From: Peribacillus simplex | GTDB taxonomy: Bacteria > Bacillota > Bacilli > Bacillales > DSM-1321 | Assembly (NCBI RefSeq): GCF_001542915.1 | Contig: NZ_LNNH01000012.1 | Location: 1-64,000, forward strand | Direction of reading: 5' to 3' | DNA length: 64,000 nt | Shown: piece after piece, positions 63,064 to 64,000 of the stretch | Layout: each line of letters opens with the position of its first letter | How positions within the stretch are numbered: the stretch's first letter is position 1 | Program-made: the position numbers and the translations under genes | Notes under the pieces: generated by a model | Databases searched by the model: none | The model's input: the letters and a program-made list of their open reading frames with translations, nothing else | Told to the model about the DNA's origin: nothing

Positions 63064-63087
63064 AAAAAAGCCCGCAAGCGTACGGGA
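63064..63087 (-). terminator. Second terminator between fra and hprK
   Basis: A short stem CCCG / CGGG with a 7-8 base loop, then TTTTTT on the minus strand. The 62935-63247 gap also holds the hprK promoter region, which is AT-rich; no clear box was assigned. Confidence 0.55.
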
Positions 63088-63139
63088 TGATTCAAGTGCC
63101 GGTCTGGAATACGGTTTGAATAAAGCGATGAAACAATAG

Positions 63140-63183
63140 AAAAGAGCCACACATTCTGAAAAAAGCCTGAACGGAATGTGTGG
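63140..63183 (-). terminator. Terminator after the frataxin-like gene
   Basis: The arms CCACACATTC and GAATGTGTGG flank a 17-base loop; CTCTTTT follows on the minus strand. Confidence 0.6.
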
Positions 63184-63247
63184 GTAACCTGATAAAATGA
63201 CTAGATATGGTTGGGTACGATTAAAGCGACCGAACCGAGGAGGTTTT

Positions 63248-63619
63248 TCATTTCCGCCAAAAAGTTGAACAGTCTGCCTTATCCATAATGTTAAACTCGA
63301 TCATTTTCTCTAGTAATGCAAAATCAACCGGACCATCCCACCGGATACGTACCAACTGCTTTGTATGATCATAGCCAGCCTCTACAATTTCATTGGAAAA
63401 ATGATTAATCCCTGCCGTTTCAGGGGCTACTGCCAGATGATGTTTAGCTACGCTAAAGCCGATAATATATGTGCCATGATTGGTGAACATAGGCTGATTC
63501 CACGCAATCTTCGGGGTTAAATTTGGGAATGTCCCACTTACCCAAGCCAAAACCTCTTCCGTTCGCACCCTATGCTCTGGGTTAGCGATATTGTCCAAAT
63601 ACTCAGAAAAAACGTCCAT
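63248..63619 (-). CDS. fra: Frataxin-like iron chaperone (DUF1801, YdhG/Fra)
   Basis: A 123-residue protein of the DUF1801 family, the same length as B. subtilis YdhG (Fra), which donates iron for Fe-S cluster and heme assembly. The conserved part [32 protein letters not shown] covers residues about 36-67, and [11 protein letters not shown] ends the protein. AGGAG precedes the ATG. It is a single gene. It has no linkage to isc/suf genes here. Confidence 0.88.
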   Translation of the reverse strand: MDVFSEYLDNIANPEHRVRTEEVLAWVSGTFPNLTPKIAWNQPMFTNHGTYIIGFSVAKHHLAVAPETAGINHFSNEIVEAGYDHTKQLVRIRWDGPVDFALLEKMIEFNIMDKADCSTFWRK

Positions 63620-63714
63620 ATCCTTCTCTCCTTTCTAAAAAAATCTTATACGCCCTGCCGCATCGGTCAGTAAGAATCACCAAAGTCCGCAGGCTTTTTA
63701 TAGATTTTAAGTTG

Positions 63715-63732
63715 CTCTTGCAGATGCAAGAG
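63715..63732. promoter_or_regulatory. Dyad upstream of the frataxin-like gene
   Basis: Two perfect 8-base arms, CTCTTGCA and TGCAAGAG, are separated by GA, about 95 bases before the fra start. The tight loop argues for a protein-binding site rather than an RNA hairpin. Confidence 0.35.
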
Positions 63733-63840
63733 TGGTCACTTTACTATCACTGGCAACTATCCTTTAGACAATCATATCCAACGGTCCGGCACGGTGCAAC
63801 CTTATTTCAACCCGATCCCCAGAGTCCCCATCTCGATCTA

Positions 63841-63872
63841 AAAAGCCCGCCAATTCGAATTGGCGGGCTTTT
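63841..63872 (-). terminator. Terminator of the gene entering from the right edge
   Basis: A perfect palindromic stem AAAAGCCCGCCAATTC with its complement, flanked by A and T runs. Confidence 0.88.
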
Positions 63873-63874
63873 CA

Positions 63875-64000
63875 TCAGGAAACCGTGATCGCTGCGGTTT
63901 TTGTTTCTGCAAACACGTGAAGCAAAGGAACCTCTTCTTTAACCGTCTTGAACTTAAGAACCTTTTGGACAACATCACTTTTCTCCTCGATGATGGTCAT
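63875..64000 (-). CDS. C-terminal part of a gene cut by the window edge
   Basis: An open frame of 41 codons runs from the window edge to TGA at 63875 and is followed directly by a strong terminator. The visible end reads KVLKFKTVKEEVPLLHVFAETKTAAITVS in two halves that resemble beta-rich repeats of DUF4097 proteins; B. subtilis has a DUF4097-type gene (yvlB) upstream of hprK. This is a weak assignment from 41 residues. The edge codon happens to be ATG but the gene probably continues. Confidence 0.5.
   Translation of the reverse strand: MTIIEEKSDVVQKVLKFKTVKEEVPLLHVFAETKTAAITVS

Overview
This is a stretch of Bacillaceae chromosome, most like Peribacillus or a close relative. Almost every gene has a recognisable Bacillus subtilis-type counterpart, ribosome binding sites are strong AGGAGG types, GTG and TTG starts are common, and Firmicute operators (Fur, CtsR, CggR, CcpA cre) can be read directly. 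The genus is inferred from gene content and from the intergenic repeat family; it was not tested by database search. No phage, insertion sequence or CRISPR array was seen.

Layout. 1-4.5 kb: a yclNOPQ-type siderophore importer on the minus strand, with a Fur box shared with a divergent small DUF1450 gene. 4.8-8.5 kb: a secreted M14 metallopeptidase and a squalene-hopene cyclase-type (sporulenol synthase) gene. 8.5-10.3 kb: a convergent intergenic region carrying a cluster of DnaA boxes, a TPR gene, tRNA-Cys and several copies of a GC-rich intergenic repeat. 10.3-18.1 kb: a YkoGH-like two-component system with a PepSY protein, msrA, desR-desK without an adjacent desaturase gene, an AEC transporter, a LysR regulator and a DUF2294 gene. 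18.2-21.9 kb: formate dehydrogenase plus a DUF1641 gene, preceded by a structured leader with an intrinsic terminator. 21.9-24.6 kb: a decayed NERD-domain gene, a 41-bp tandem repeat and a flavoprotein dehydrogenase with a cre site. 24.6-29.2 kb: ssrA (tmRNA), smpB, rnr, carboxylesterase and secG. 29.3-30.8 kb: an unidentified membrane protein and a YodJ-like carboxypeptidase lipoprotein.

30.9-38.2 kb is the complete lower-glycolysis operon, cggR-gapA-pgk-tpiA-gpmI-eno, with a CggR operator upstream. It is followed by a glutaredoxin-like gene and sigL, whose leader holds a cre site placed like a CcpA roadblock. 40.1-46.4 kb: tRNA-Arg, clpP with a CtsR box, then the conserved yvcI-rapZ-yvcK-whiA-crh cluster and trxB. 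46.4-49.6 kb: a TPR/HTH gene and an aldehyde dehydrogenase. 50.0-56.6 kb: the histidine operon hisZGDBHAFI(E). 57.0-59.0 kb: a plus-strand surface cassette (an acidic LPXTA protein, a class D sortase and a 47-residue protein) lying between hisZ and yvoF. 59.0-62.9 kb: hprK-lgt-yvoD-ppaX-yvoF. 63.2-64.0 kb: a frataxin-like gene and the tail of another gene.

A carbon-control theme runs through the window. HPr kinase (hprK) and Crh supply the corepressor side of CcpA, YvcK supports growth on gluconeogenic carbon, CggR senses glycolytic flux, and sigL and the flavoprotein gene carry cre sites. The most interesting unexplained element is the formate dehydrogenase leader, whose terminator arm can pair with an upstream segment in the way riboswitches and attenuators do. 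Next are the DnaA-box cluster and the sortase cassette.
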